A stretch of 64,000 nucleotides of DNA from CAZYME01 sp964648115 (GCA_964648115.1 CAZYME010000013.1:1-64000); one strand, 5' to 3'; counted from the first letter of the stretch, positions 9,443 to 18,272 are shown. The notes: a model not told the origin generated them from the sequence alone. Program-made: numbers and translations.

Positions 9443-9494
9443 TAAGAGATACACTGTATCAAATAGCAGTGATATTGATAAAACAGGTGAAACC

Positions 9495-10520
9495 ATGTGC
9501 CCAAATGATGACCAAGAAGACACTGTAGAACCCCAAAGCGAAGATATTGAAAACAGTATTGATGATACCGAGCCTATGGCGGAGGAACTGATTGAAGAGG
9601 AGGTTGCTGAGCTTCCTTCAGAAGACGCCGCGCCAGATTTTACTGATGAGCTAGCTTTTCCTACCTACCAGCGCGGTAAAACCTTAGCCAAAGCCCTAGA
9701 TGCCACGCAAATTTATCTGAGTGAAATTGGTTTCTCGCCTTTGCTGAGCGCCCAAGAAGAAGTCCATTATTCGACACTTTCTTTAAAGGGTGATGTTGCT
9801 GCTCGTAAGAAAATGATTGAGTCTAATTTACGCTTGGTTGTTAAAATTTCACGTCGCTATCTCAATCGTGGTTTACCACTTCTTGATTTAATTGAAGAAG
9901 GTAATTTAGGGTTAATGAAAGCGGTAGAGAAGTTTGATCCAACCCGTGGTTTTCGATTTTCCACGTATGCGACATGGTGGATTCGGCAAACGATTGAACG
10001 AGCTATTATGAACCAAACTCGCACTATTCGACTGCCTATTCATGTGGTGAAAGAGCTTAATGTATATTTGCGAGCTGCAAGACAATTAACGCAGAAATTA
10101 GATCATGAACCATCACCAGAAGAAATTGCTGAAATGGTGGATAAGCCATTAGAGGATGTTCAAAAACTATTGGGCTTAAACGACAAGGTTGCGTCTGTTG
10201 ATACCCCGATTGGTTTTGATGAAAATAAATCATTGCTAGATACACTTGCGGATGAAAACAGTGTTAATCCAGCAGAGTTGCTTACCGATGAAAATTTACG
10301 TGCGCATATTGAGTCATTATTAGATCAATTGACGGAAAACCAACAACAGGTAATTGCAAGACGCTTTGGTTTGCGTGGTTTTGAAAAAGCTACTCTTGAA
10401 GAAGTCGGCAAGGAAATTGATCTGACCCGCGAGCGTGTCCGTCAAATTCAAGTTGAAGCGTTGAAAGCATTACGCGCTCTTCTGGAAAAATTTGGTTTAA
10501 CCCAGGAAGATTTGTTTTAA
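9495..10520 (+). CDS. rpoS: RNA polymerase sigma factor RpoS (sigma-38)
   Basis: 341 residues (E. coli RpoS 330). Region 1.2 begins near DATQIYLSEIGFSPLL. Region 2 contains NLRLVVKISRRYLNRGL, DLIEEGNLGLMKAVEKFDP and RGFRFSTYATWWIRQ. Region 3 has PIHVVKELN, and region 4 has RFGLRGFEKATLEEVG with the helix-turn-helix TRERVRQIQVEALK. ATG 9495 is preferred, with AGGTGA about 5 nt upstream; the TTG-started extension from 9414 would read through the promoter. The acidic N-terminal 50 residues are longer than usual. In Legionella and Coxiella this factor controls the switch to the transmissive form, so it is probably a main regulator of the accessory genes here. Confidence 0.96.
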   Translation: MCPNDDQEDTVEPQSEDIENSIDDTEPMAEELIEEEVAELPSEDAAPDFTDELAFPTYQRGKTLAKALDATQIYLSEIGFSPLLSAQEEVHYSTLSLKGDVAARKKMIESNLRLVVKISRRYLNRGLPLLDLIEEGNLGLMKAVEKFDPTRGFRFSTYATWWIRQTIERAIMNQTRTIRLPIHVVKELNVYLRAARQLTQKLDHEPSPEEIAEMVDKPLEDVQKLLGLNDKVASVDTPIGFDENKSLLDTLADENSVNPAELLTDENLRAHIESLLDQLTENQQQVIARRFGLRGFEKATLEEVGKEIDLTRERVRQIQVEALKALRALLEKFGLTQEDLF

Positions 10521-10526
10521 CTTGAA

Positions 10527-10556
10527 CCGAGCCGCTCCCTTACGGTCGAGGCTCGG
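10527..10556. terminator. Stem-loop between convergent rpoS and hmgA
   Basis: CCGAGCC (10527-10533) pairs with GGCTCGG (10550-10556) around 16 nt. It sits between two convergent genes 42 bp apart, so it could end transcripts from both. There is no adjacent long T-run on the plus strand. Confidence 0.45.
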
Positions 10557-10562
10557 ATAGCG

Positions 10563-11822
10563 CTAGCTTTTTGGTATAAATTCGCGCTGCAATCCCTGCC
10601 AACAATCCGCATAATTTTTTTGCCTCAGTGAGTGGTCGAGGGCTGTTTTAGTGACCAGCCATGGTTCTCTTGATTCAAACATGAAGGCGAGGGTATCCGG
10701 GTAATGTTGAGGTTTGAGTTTTTGGTTGCTGGCTTTTTGATAGGTTATGGCGTCAGGTCCGTGTGCTGTCATGCAGTTGTGAATACTTACTCCACCAATA
10801 GAAAAGCCTTCCTCTTTTGCGTCATATTCCCCCGTTACTAACCCCATTAATTCGCTCATGATATTGCGGTGATAATAAGGGGGTCTGAAGGTGTTTTCGG
10901 ATACCATCCAACGTGAAGGAAAAATGACAAAATCAAGATTTGCGATGCCGGGGGTGTCACTTTCGGAAGTTAATACAGTAAATATGCTTGGATCTGGATG
11001 ATCAAAGCTAATTGAACCGATGGTATTAAACAGCGATAAATCATAGCAATAAGGGGCGTAATTTCCGTGCCAGGCGACAACGTTCAGTGGCGAATGATGG
11101 CTTTTTGCAACCCAAAGATGTTGCTGATATTTGCAGATTAAAGAAATATCGCCATCTAGCTCTTCAAATGCAGCTTTAGGGTAAAGAAAATGGCGGGGAT
11201 TGGCTAAGCCATTCGCACCAATTGCGCCTAATTGGGGGAGCGATAAAGGCATGCCTTCGTTTTCACATAAATAGCCTGCGGCGTAAGAATCCAATAATTC
11301 AACTTTAAATTTGATGCCACGTGGAATAACAGCAATCATGCCAGGAGCAATTTCAAGGAGACCAAACTCCGTATGTAGCCGCAACTTGCCTTGGTAAGGA
11401 ACAAACAATAGTTCACCGTCACTATTACTAAAATACCGTGTGGTCATTGATTGATTACATTGGTACAGATAGGTATTCAATAATCGATTGCCCGCCACAT
11501 GAAACAAGCCATCAATAAAATCGTTATTGGCTTTAAGTTTGGGTAGAGGTGCCCAACGCATAGGGTTGGGTGCTTGTAGGGGCGCAAACGCTTCTATAAT
11601 GCTAGAGCTATAAGGGGTATATTCTTGGTGAACCACAGATGGTAGTGTTCGATATAACCAACTGTGTAAATTAACATGCCGAGGCTGAGTAAAGGCGCTG
11701 CCATTGAGTTGTTCCGCATAAAGCCCGAACGCACATTTTTGCGGAGAATTTTGGTTGGTAGGCAAAGCCCCTGAAATTGCCTCGCTGGCATGGTAGTTTC
11801 CAAATCCTGCTAAATACACCAA
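10563..11822 (-). CDS. hmgA: Homogentisate 1,2-dioxygenase
   Basis: 419 residues, normal family length. It opens the aromatic ring of homogentisate to maleylacetoacetate in tyrosine and phenylalanine breakdown. The iron-binding site is intact: RPPYYHRNIMSELMG supplies a His and a Glu, and HNCMTAHGPD supplies the second His. The N-terminal YLAGFGNYHASEA and QPRHVNLHSWLYR are family signatures. Loss of this enzyme in Legionella leads to pyomelanin build-up; the intact site suggests this strain degrades homogentisate. The other pathway genes (maleylacetoacetate isomerase, fumarylacetoacetase) are not next to it. It ends convergently against rpoS. Confidence 0.96.
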   Translation of the reverse strand: MVYLAGFGNYHASEAISGALPTNQNSPQKCAFGLYAEQLNGSAFTQPRHVNLHSWLYRTLPSVVHQEYTPYSSSIIEAFAPLQAPNPMRWAPLPKLKANNDFIDGLFHVAGNRLLNTYLYQCNQSMTTRYFSNSDGELLFVPYQGKLRLHTEFGLLEIAPGMIAVIPRGIKFKVELLDSYAAGYLCENEGMPLSLPQLGAIGANGLANPRHFLYPKAAFEELDGDISLICKYQQHLWVAKSHHSPLNVVAWHGNYAPYCYDLSLFNTIGSISFDHPDPSIFTVLTSESDTPGIANLDFVIFPSRWMVSENTFRPPYYHRNIMSELMGLVTGEYDAKEEGFSIGGVSIHNCMTAHGPDAITYQKASNQKLKPQHYPDTLAFMFESREPWLVTKTALDHSLRQKNYADCWQGLQREFIPKS

Positions 11823-11922
11823 TTTCTCCTTTTTGTGTGACTTTTAAAGTATTTCGAATGGGATGACGCCACTCAATAATTACATTCAGATGTTCTGCCG
11901 TCAACGAGCTATCTTTATAGAA

Positions 11923-11956
11923 AACCCGGATGTCCGCTTCGCAGCCATCCAGGTTA
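11923..11956. repeat. Degenerate REP-like arm
   Basis: Starts CCCGGAT and ends ATCCAGGTTAC, with a mutated middle. These ends match the arms of the perfect palindrome at 34211-34291. It looks like a decayed single-arm copy in the hmgA-yebC intergenic region. Confidence 0.35.
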
Positions 11957-12032
11957 CGATTAAATAGAACTTATAAAGTTAGCATCCCTGAGGTAGATCC
12001 AGAAGCCCCAAGAAGATCATTCTTTTTTTGAG

Positions 12033-12061
12033 TTCTTTTTCAGCCATCGGCATTGTATAAT
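12033..12061 (+). promoter_or_regulatory. Candidate promoter for yebC-ruvCA
   Basis: A perfect -10 TATAAT at 12056-12061 lies 42 nt before the yebC ATG. The matching -35 position (12033-12038, TTCTTT) is weak. Confidence 0.4.
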
Positions 12062-12102
12062 TTGTCACATCTTATGTGTGAATAAATTATGGGGTGCTTT
12101 TC

Positions 12103-12846
12103 ATGGCTGGTCATAGTAAATGGGCTAATATTCGCTTTCGTAAAGGCGTGCAAGACGCTAAACGAGGTAAAATTTTTACCAAACTAATTCGTGAAATTTC
12201 AGTTTCAGCTCGTATGGGCGGGGCTGATGAATCGTCAAATGCTCGTCTTAGAGATGCGGTAACTAAAGCGCTTAAGGCAAATATGAAGCGTGATACCATT
12301 GATAACGCGATTAAGCGCGGTGTCGGTGGCCTTGATGGTGCAAACATGATAGCTATGCGCTACGAAGGTTACGGCCCCAGTGGCGTTGCTGTTCTAGTTG
12401 ATTGCTTATCTGATAATAAAAACCGTACTGTGTCAGAAGTTAGGCATGCTTTTACTAAGCATGGTGGCAATTTGGGTACAGATGGCTCTGTTGCTTATCT
12501 TTTTAATGAGCAAGGTGAAATTTTGCTGGCCCCTACAGAACGTGAGGAGCAAGCCATGGATGTTGCCATTGAAGCAGGTGCCGCGGATGTTCTGATGGAT
12601 GAGGGCCAAGTTGAAGTGATTACGGCGGTTGATAATTACCACGCAGTCTTGACCGCTTTGCAGGCCTCAAAATTTGAAGTGGAGCATTCTCATTTAACCA
12701 TGCGCGCTCAAACAACGGTACCGATGGATACGGAAACTGCGGAGAGCTTAGAAAAATTAATCGATGCACTAGAAGATTTAGATGACGTGCAAGTCGTGTA
12801 TAGTAATGCTGAGTACCCAGAATCTATTATTGAATCAGCAGACTAA
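12103..12846 (+). CDS. yebC: YebC/PmpR/TACO1-family protein
   Basis: 247 residues. The family N-terminus MAGHSKWANIRFRKGVQDA is present, followed by RGKIFTKLIREI, NMKRDTIDNAIKRG and the YEGYGPSGVAVLVDCLSDN segment. Members bind DNA or act on translation (ribosome stalling at proline runs), so annotation as a transcriptional regulator is not secure. ATG 12103 is chosen over an upstream TTG because of GGGGTG at proper spacing. It is the first gene of the usual yebC-ruvC-ruvA operon: its TAA overlaps the ruvC ATG (TAATG). Confidence 0.94.
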   Translation: MAGHSKWANIRFRKGVQDAKRGKIFTKLIREISVSARMGGADESSNARLRDAVTKALKANMKRDTIDNAIKRGVGGLDGANMIAMRYEGYGPSGVAVLVDCLSDNKNRTVSEVRHAFTKHGGNLGTDGSVAYLFNEQGEILLAPTEREEQAMDVAIEAGAADVLMDEGQVEVITAVDNYHAVLTALQASKFEVEHSHLTMRAQTTVPMDTETAESLEKLIDALEDLDDVQVVYSNAEYPESIIESAD

Positions 12847-13355
12847 TGACCATTATTCTAGGGATAGATCCAGGATCGCGCATTACAGGCTACGGTCTTA
12901 TTAAGGAAAACCAGCAGCAATTACACTATCTAGACAGTGGTTGCATACGTACATCTGCAGGTGAATTAAGTGGTCGCCTCTTACAGATTTTCAATGGCAT
13001 TTGTGAGCTCATGGAAAAATTTTCCCCCGATGAGGTTGCCATTGAACAAGTCTTTATGCACCAAAATCCTAATTCTGCCCTTAAACTGGGGCATGCCCGA
13101 GGGGTTGCAATGGTCGCTTGTGCATCGCATCAAATTAAAGTGAGCGAGTATTCAGCGCGAGAAGTGAAGCAATCAGTAGTGGGGTATGGGGCTGCACAAA
13201 AAAGTCAGGTTCAACACATGGTTGTGAATTTGCTGATGTTGAATAGTTCGCCCCAAAATGATGCGGCAGATGCGCTTGCAATTGCAATTTGTCATAGCCA
13301 CACGCGGCGAAATGGGTTGCTGGCTATAACAGGACGTAGGAGGAAGTCACGATGA
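12846..13355 (+). CDS. ruvC: Holliday junction resolvase RuvC
   Basis: 169 residues. It cuts Holliday junctions symmetrically in the RuvABC complex. The acidic active site is visible: D8 in ILGIDPGSRITGYG, E67 in VAIEQVF, and the C-terminal pair in QNDAADALAIAICH. It is translationally coupled on both sides: the start overlaps the yebC stop by one base and the stop overlaps the ruvA ATG by four bases. Confidence 0.96.
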   Translation: MTIILGIDPGSRITGYGLIKENQQQLHYLDSGCIRTSAGELSGRLLQIFNGICELMEKFSPDEVAIEQVFMHQNPNSALKLGHARGVAMVACASHQIKVSEYSAREVKQSVVGYGAAQKSQVQHMVVNLLMLNSSPQNDAADALAIAICHSHTRRNGLLAITGRRRKSR

Positions 13356-13951
13356 TTGGTTGGCTAAATGGCCGAGTTGTGGATAGCCATAACCCTGGTA
13401 GGTTGGTAGTGGACGTGAATGGTGTGGGTTATGATGTTGAAACATCATTACCGACTTTTTTTCAGGTTGAGGCAGAAAGTGGCATCGTGGGTTTACATAT
13501 CCACACTGTAGTGCGTGAAGATGCATTATTGCTGTATGGCTTTCTTGATCAGCAAGAGCGGGCTTTATTCAGAGCGTTAATCAAGGTAAACGGGGTAGGG
13601 CCAAAAATGGCAATCGCCATTTTATCCAGCATTAGCCCTGATGAATTTATTCAGTGTATTCATCAACAAAATACGACGTTATTAACTAAATTGCCGGGCA
13701 TAGGCAAAAAAACGGCTGAACGGTTAGTCGTAGAGATGAAAGACAGGCTACAGCAACTGCCACACTCGGCCAAGCAGCAAGAAAATCAGCCATTAAAGCT
13801 TGTGCGTGAGCAAGATGAGGCAATCAAGGCATTAGAGTCGCTGGGATATAAGCAGCAAGAAGCTGCTAAAGCGATCAGTAAAATTGATGATGATGGCAGT
13901 AAAACGTGTGAACAATTAATCCGCCAAGCTTTGCAGATTTTGTCTAAGTAA
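13352..13951 (+). CDS. ruvA: Holliday junction branch migration protein RuvA
   Basis: 199 residues. It holds the four-way junction and loads RuvB. Domain I begins MIGWLNGRVVD. Domain II has two helix-hairpin-helix motifs, VNGVGPKMAIAILS and LPGIGKKTAERLVVEM. The C-terminal domain III (EAIKALESLGYKQQEA) binds RuvB. No ruvB follows here, unlike the common ruvA-ruvB operon; the next gene is an unrelated one on the opposite strand, so ruvB must lie elsewhere. Confidence 0.96.
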   Translation: MIGWLNGRVVDSHNPGRLVVDVNGVGYDVETSLPTFFQVEAESGIVGLHIHTVVREDALLLYGFLDQQERALFRALIKVNGVGPKMAIAILSSISPDEFIQCIHQQNTTLLTKLPGIGKKTAERLVVEMKDRLQQLPHSAKQQENQPLKLVREQDEAIKALESLGYKQQEAAKAISKIDDDGSKTCEQLIRQALQILSK

Positions 13952-13983
13952 CTTAAAGCTATGTTTTGCAGAGAGAGTAATTA

Positions 13984-14130
13984 GTAGGTTCCTCGCCCAT
14001 TGATGGGAGAGGATGCCCGACAGGGCAGGAGAGGGTAGATCAAATAAAAAAATACATTGTGTGTTATAAATTTTTTGATCACCCCTCATCCGCCCTGTCG
14101 GGCACCTTCTCCCCTCCGGGGCGAAGGACC
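13984..14130. repeat. Palindromic repeat family A, long form
   Basis: An imperfect inverted repeat of about 147 bp. The left arm begins GGTTCCTCGCCC and includes ATGCCCGACAGGGC. The right arm includes GCCCTGTCGGGCACC and ends GGGGCGAAGGACC. An AT-rich centre carries a run of seven A. Further copies are at 19865-20009 and 61393-61505, with a fragment inside the MITE at 47512-47621. It has the shape of a non-autonomous mobile palindrome. Confidence 0.8.
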
Positions 14131-14146
14131 AATATGATTGATCAAT

Positions 14147-14182
14147 GTAGCCCGTATGGAGCGAAGCGGAATGCGGGAATGG
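14147..14182. repeat. REP-like repeat family B, single arm
   Basis: Starts GTAGCCCGTATGGAGCGAAG and runs into GCGGAATGCGGGAAT. The same arm occurs as a single at 37747-37782 and as inverted pairs at 27003-27081, 56588-56671 and 57156-57238. Confidence 0.75.
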
Positions 14183-14227
14183 CCTTGCGTTTTTATCCCG
14201 CTATATTAATCGAAAACCCACGTTAAG

Positions 14228-15295
14228 CTACGGATTTTTTGGCGGCAAAACACTATCAAGCTCTTCTGCTTGGAGTTGAGCGGCTATATCTTCGTCTTGA
14301 AGAGTCTCATTTTTACCAGCCTTTTGATCAGCCTCTTTTGCTTTTGTAGAAATATGTTCTCGTTGTTGAATGAGAGTAGCTAACTCAAGGGTATAGTTCT
14401 CATTCTTACCCGAAGACATAGACTTTAATACCGTTTGTTCCTGAGGAGATAGACTTTGTGTGATCTGATCAATTTGCTCTTGGACAGAGAGAGTGTCTGC
14501 TGGGCGAGCCGGTTCTGGTTTAGGTATAACTGCATCATGTAAACTGGTTGCCTCTTGGGGTGGGGGGCTTAGCTCAAGTGTATCTGGTAGGCTCGACATT
14601 GCCATAGGGTGTTGTTGTTCGCTTTGATGAGGAGCTACAGGTTGAGAGGGAGGCGCTATATCAGCCGTGTCTGTTACTATGGTTTCGCGGCCATCAGATG
14701 CAGCTGGCATGACTTTAGGGGTGGCAAGTATCTCATCTAATTGCGTCTCACTAAGCACGTCTACATCGGCTGCGTCTGCTATAGTTTCAGGCTTATCAAG
14801 CCTTTGCATTTCTATCTCTTCAGGAGGTCCTTTTTTTGGAGGAGTTCGTGGAGTAGCTGCTTCCAACCCCGTGAAGTCAAGCTGTCGCTTATAAGCTTCG
14901 TCAGTTAGTGCTATAGAGGGAGCAGAAGACTGCATACTGTCTTTTAACGAACGTAGGCGCTGCATAAGACCAGCATCTTGAGATTTTGCCCGGTTTTCTG
15001 AACTGATTTGAGCACCGATCTCAGCCATCACCGCATCGACCTGTTCATCATCTACCGGGCCAAGTACTCTATCCAATCCATCATCTAAGACTGCGAAACT
15101 TTCTTCTAAAGCACTAAATTGCTCATTAAAAGTCTTGAGAGCAGCATCAAAATTGTGCTCACCGCGTGCGAGCTCACCTTGGGCCCATGTCTCAAGCTCT
15201 GTCATATTTTTCTCTCGCGTCTTCATATCTAGCGATGGGTTTGCAACACTTTTTATCAAATTACCAACTTGTCGTTGATTTAGGCGTCGTGGCAT
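14228..15295 (-). CDS. Uncharacterised Pro/Ser/Ala-rich protein under a PmrA-like box
   Basis: 355 residues, no signal peptide and no membrane segment. Residues 1-140 are helical and contain an acidic DDGLDRVLGPVDDEQVDA stretch. The middle (about 150-270) is low-complexity, rich in Pro, Ala, Asp and Thr. The end (270-355) is helical and Glu/Gln-rich. I recognise no domain. This layout, the acidic C-terminal part (LQDEDIAAQLQAEELD), and a candidate PmrA box upstream fit a Dot/Icm substrate, but that is inference. ATG 15295 follows AGAGG. It is convergent with ruvA and lies downstream of pmrB on the same strand, about 100 bp away, with its own promoter. Confidence 0.65.
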   Translation of the reverse strand: MPRRLNQRQVGNLIKSVANPSLDMKTREKNMTELETWAQGELARGEHNFDAALKTFNEQFSALEESFAVLDDGLDRVLGPVDDEQVDAVMAEIGAQISSENRAKSQDAGLMQRLRSLKDSMQSSAPSIALTDEAYKRQLDFTGLEAATPRTPPKKGPPEEIEMQRLDKPETIADAADVDVLSETQLDEILATPKVMPAASDGRETIVTDTADIAPPSQPVAPHQSEQQHPMAMSSLPDTLELSPPPQEATSLHDAVIPKPEPARPADTLSVQEQIDQITQSLSPQEQTVLKSMSSGKNENYTLELATLIQQREHISTKAKEADQKAGKNETLQDEDIAAQLQAEELDSVLPPKNP

Positions 15296-15325
15296 TTCAA
15301 CCTCTGAGTAGCTTTTCTTACTTTA

Positions 15326-15358
15326 AGTATATGCCGGAAATATTAAGTGATTATTATC
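15326..15358 (-). promoter_or_regulatory. Candidate PmrA box and -10 element
   Basis: Read on the minus strand, 15358-15339 gives GATAATAAT-CA-CTTAATATT: two 9-bp direct half-sites with a 2-bp gap, the second perfect against the cTTAATATT half-site I recall for PmrA. A -10 TATACT lies at 15331-15326, 11 nt after the CTTAA. This puts the box in the -35 position, about 31 nt above the start codon of the 355-residue gene. Confidence 0.5.
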
Positions 15359-15397
15359 CCCCACGTATTACTTATCTCAGTGGTGTAAAGGACTAAT

Positions 15398-16819
15398 TTA
15401 GCTTTTGGATTTTAAGACAGGTATGGGGAAAAATACTTTCACAATTAAACCGGTGCCTTCTTTTGGTGATTCTAAAGCGACTCTGCCGTTGTGTAACGTA
15501 CAAATTTGTTGAACAATTGCGAGCCCCAAGCCACTGCCAGGGCTTTTATTGCCTAAAACGCGGAAGAAACGCTCAAATACACGTTCTTGTAATTCATCTG
15601 GAATACCTGGGCCGTTGTCACGCACTTCGAGGACAACCTCGTTATCCTTACGGTATACCTTAACAACAACCTGGCCGTTTTCTTTGCAATAGCGAATCGC
15701 ATTATCCACTAAATTACGAATTAAAATACTAAGGGCGGTGGGATTGCCGGCAATAACAGGTGTTTTTTCATCGGGCTCAAATTCGAGCTCAATTTGTTTT
15801 TCTACAGCGGCGGGAGCTAGCATAGCTAGTACTTCTCGAGTCGTTCTTTGTAAATTCACCTCGTCCAGATCATTGATGCTGGCAGCTTCGGGGACTAATT
15901 TACTCATGGTTAGTAATTGCTGAACAATATGGGCGGTGCGATTAACGCTGGCAATCAATTTTTGTAACGCTATATTCTTTTTCTCTACAACGCTGGTATT
16001 TAAGGCAACTTGCGCTTGAGCCTTTAGTGCCGCCAGAGGTGTGCGTAGCTCATGAGCAGCGTCAGCAGCAAAGCGTTTTTCACGCTCAAAACCTTCTTTT
16101 AATCGGAAAAATAGCTTGTTTAGCTCATCAAGGACCGGCTTAATTTCTTCCGGAACTTCTCTAATATTCACTGGCTCCAAATGACTGGGTGCTCTATTTG
16201 CCACTTCTTGGGCCACACGATCCAGACTGTCTAGGCCTCTACCAATGATGATCCAAATGAGTAGGCCTGACAAAGGAAACGTTAACAGCATAATATAAAG
16301 ATCATCCTGCGCAATGCGATGACCTAACTCATTTCGAGTATCGTAGCGCTCAGCTAACACAGTGCGAATGCCCGCTTTGTTGTTGTATGCAGTAAATACG
16401 CGCCACTTTTGTTTGCCTATCCACTTATCACTAAAACCGTCTTTATCAGCAGTCAGTGGAATTTTAGGGGCGTTGGATGAGTGCAACAATAATCTGCCGC
16501 CGTCTGTCCAGACTTGAAAGTTAAACTTATCTAGATAATGCTCAGGAGGTTCATCGTCAAGCAAAGGACGTTGATAATAGGTCTCAACCTTTTGTGGAAT
16601 GGTTTCCAGAGTATCCTGGATTTTAAGCAGAGGACGTTGGTGCAGGTCATCACCTAACAATGCTTGATAAGAGAGGGCTGAAATAGCCATTAGCGTATCC
16701 AGGTGTTCCTGAATATCTTTTTGATCTAAATAATAGTTACCAATAGCAGTCAATGTCGTGGTAATTGTAATTGCCAGCAATAAATTAATTAATAAAAATT
16801 TTCGTATTGAGGATTTCAC
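15398..16819 (-). CDS. pmrB: Sensor histidine kinase, PmrB-like
   Basis: 473 residues. Two transmembrane segments (about 8-28 and 173-194) bracket a periplasmic sensor domain of about 145 residues. A HAMP-like linker follows, then the dimerisation and phosphoacceptor helix with H256 in AADAAHELRTPLAAL. The ATPase domain has the N box LVDNAIRYCKENG, G1 DNGPGIP, F box FERFFR and G2 GSGLGLAIV. It phosphorylates the neighbouring regulator, whose gene overlaps its start by four bases (ATGA-type coupling). The name rests on gene order as in L. pneumophila pmrAB (recalled) and on the two-gene pairing; sequence alone would also allow QseC. Confidence 0.85.
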   Translation of the reverse strand: MKSSIRKFLLINLLLAITITTTLTAIGNYYLDQKDIQEHLDTLMAISALSYQALLGDDLHQRPLLKIQDTLETIPQKVETYYQRPLLDDEPPEHYLDKFNFQVWTDGGRLLLHSSNAPKIPLTADKDGFSDKWIGKQKWRVFTAYNNKAGIRTVLAERYDTRNELGHRIAQDDLYIMLLTFPLSGLLIWIIIGRGLDSLDRVAQEVANRAPSHLEPVNIREVPEEIKPVLDELNKLFFRLKEGFEREKRFAADAAHELRTPLAALKAQAQVALNTSVVEKKNIALQKLIASVNRTAHIVQQLLTMSKLVPEAASINDLDEVNLQRTTREVLAMLAPAAVEKQIELEFEPDEKTPVIAGNPTALSILIRNLVDNAIRYCKENGQVVVKVYRKDNEVVLEVRDNGPGIPDELQERVFERFFRVLGNKSPGSGLGLAIVQQICTLHNGRVALESPKEGTGLIVKVFFPIPVLKSKS

Positions 16820-17493
16820 GATCCAGAGGTGCTCTCATTTTTTTCAGCCATATAACCTACGCCTCTAATGGTACGGATAAAATTGGCATTAAGTTTCTTC
16901 CGTAGGTTATGAATATGTACTTCCAGAGCATTGCTATCAACGTCTTCATCCCAGCCATAAATGCTTTGCATTAATTGCTCTCGTGATAAGACATGGCCGC
17001 TGTTTTCTAATAATTTCTGTAACAAAGAAAATTCTCGGCGAGGAACATTGATAAGAACATCATCCACCATTACTGAATGGGCCGCAGGATCAAGCGTTAT
17101 GTTACGGTATTGTAACGTAGTGTCAGCGCGCCCTTGAGAGCGTCTAATTAATGCGCGTATTCTTGCGCTGAGCTCATTTAAGTCAAAAGGCTTAATGATA
17201 TAGTCATCAGCACCGCAATCTAAGCCTTTGACCCTGCTTTCAACCGATTCTCGGGCAGTCAAAATAATCACAGGCGTAGCATTTCCATCATGGCGCACGG
17301 CTTGCAATAGGCTTATCCCAGACAGTTTTGGTAGTCCCAAATCTAAAATAATCAACTCGAAAGATTCGGATCTGAGTGCTGCGCGAGCGGCCTCGCCGTC
17401 TTTTAGCCAATCGACAATATAACCAAATTGAGTGAGGCCTGTTTTAACAGCATCTCCAAGTAACTCATCGTCTTCAACCAGTAGCAATCGCAT
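16816..17493 (-). CDS. pmrA: OmpR-family response regulator, PmrA-like
   Basis: 225 residues. The receiver domain has the acidic pair ED at residues 7-8, phospho-acceptor D51 in IILDLGLPKLSG, the conserved TA in ILTARES, and the K in IIKPFDLNEL. The C-terminal winged helix (about 125-220) shows VPRREFSLLQKLLEN, REQLMQSIYGWDE and NALEVHIHNLRKKL. In Legionella and Coxiella PmrA activates many icm/dot and effector genes through TTAA direct repeats. Two such repeats occur nearby, at 15339-15358 and 22925-22941. It lies 17 bp after yciB and overlaps pmrB, so yciB-pmrA-pmrB look like one operon. Confidence 0.87.
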   Translation of the reverse strand: MRLLLVEDDELLGDAVKTGLTQFGYIVDWLKDGEAARAALRSESFELIILDLGLPKLSGISLLQAVRHDGNATPVIILTARESVESRVKGLDCGADDYIIKPFDLNELSARIRALIRRSQGRADTTLQYRNITLDPAAHSVMVDDVLINVPRREFSLLQKLLENSGHVLSREQLMQSIYGWDEDVDSNALEVHIHNLRKKLNANFIRTIRGVGYMAEKNESTSGS

Positions 17494-17510
17494 TTTTGCT
17501 CCTTAAATGG

Positions 17511-18074
17511 TTATAGGCGCGGGTTTCCAGATGGTTGCTTTTCCAAGTCTTTTTCGATGTGTCTAGTTAAATAAAGGGCTTGGAAGAACACAAATAGCAG
17601 TGTAAAACCTGCTCCGCCAAATAATTTAAAGTTAACCCAAAAGTCTGTATCATAATAGTATGCAACGTACAGATTTAACGCGCCCATTAAAATAAAAAAT
17701 ACGGCCCATGCCATATTTAAACGACCCCATATCTTTGGTGGTAAACAGACGTTTCCATCCATCATTTTCTGAATTAATGTTTTTTTCCCAATAAATGCTG
17801 AGCCGATAAACACTAAAGAAGATAACCAATAAATGCCAGTGGGCTTCCATTTAATAAACCAAGGGTTGTGGAAGAACAATGTGGCACCACCTAATACCAT
17901 GATGAGACTCATGCTAATTAAATGCATTTTTTCATAATGCTGGTGTTTCAGCCTATAAAATACTACTTGCAACACGGAAGCGACCATTGCAACAGCAGTG
18001 GCCGTATAGATGCCAAAAAACTTATAACATACGAAAAAAATGAGAATTGGAAAAAAATCAAAGAGTAGTTTCAT
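17511..18074 (-). CDS. yciB: Inner-membrane protein YciB (intracellular septation protein A family)
   Basis: About 187 residues with five or six membrane segments. The N-terminus MKLLFDFFPILIFFVCYK is the family signature. GRLNMAWAVFFILMGALNL is the second conserved block. YciB interacts with envelope elongation and division proteins and affects envelope integrity in E. coli. Adjacent ATG codons at 18077 and 18074 are both possible; no good Shine-Dalgarno is seen for either. It precedes pmrA. Confidence 0.92.
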   Translation of the reverse strand: MKLLFDFFPILIFFVCYKFFGIYTATAVAMVASVLQVVFYRLKHQHYEKMHLISMSLIMVLGGATLFFHNPWFIKWKPTGIYWLSSLVFIGSAFIGKKTLIQKMMDGNVCLPPKIWGRLNMAWAVFFILMGALNLYVAYYYDTDFWVNFKLFGGAGFTLLFVFFQALYLTRHIEKDLEKQPSGNPRL

Positions 18075-18194
18075 CATATTATTAATTATGGAACAGTATG
18101 TTAAGTATAACACATGATTTTAATTGATCTTGCAAGCTATACAATCCGACAGTGCAAACGCATCTAAATTTTGAGCATTTATTTGTTAAAAAAT

Positions 18195-18272
18195 CCGTCT
18201 TTGCGAGCCTTGGCGAAGCAATCCAGTGACCTTAAGGACGCTAGATTGCTTCGCCAAGGCTCGCAAAGACGG
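18195..18272. repeat. Long hairpin repeat (family C)
   Basis: Arms of about 32 bp with one mismatch: CCGTCTTTGCGAGCCTTGGC at the left end and its complement ending CTCGCAAAGACGG at the right, with a short spacer. The core is related to the palindrome nested at 33034-33123. Confidence 0.8.

Noticed and set aside
15398..16819. Naming the two-component pair QseBC
   Set aside because: Sequence would allow it, but the place beside yciB and close to ruvA-hmgA-rpoS fits pmrAB of Legionella as recalled; kept as PmrAB with reduced confidence.
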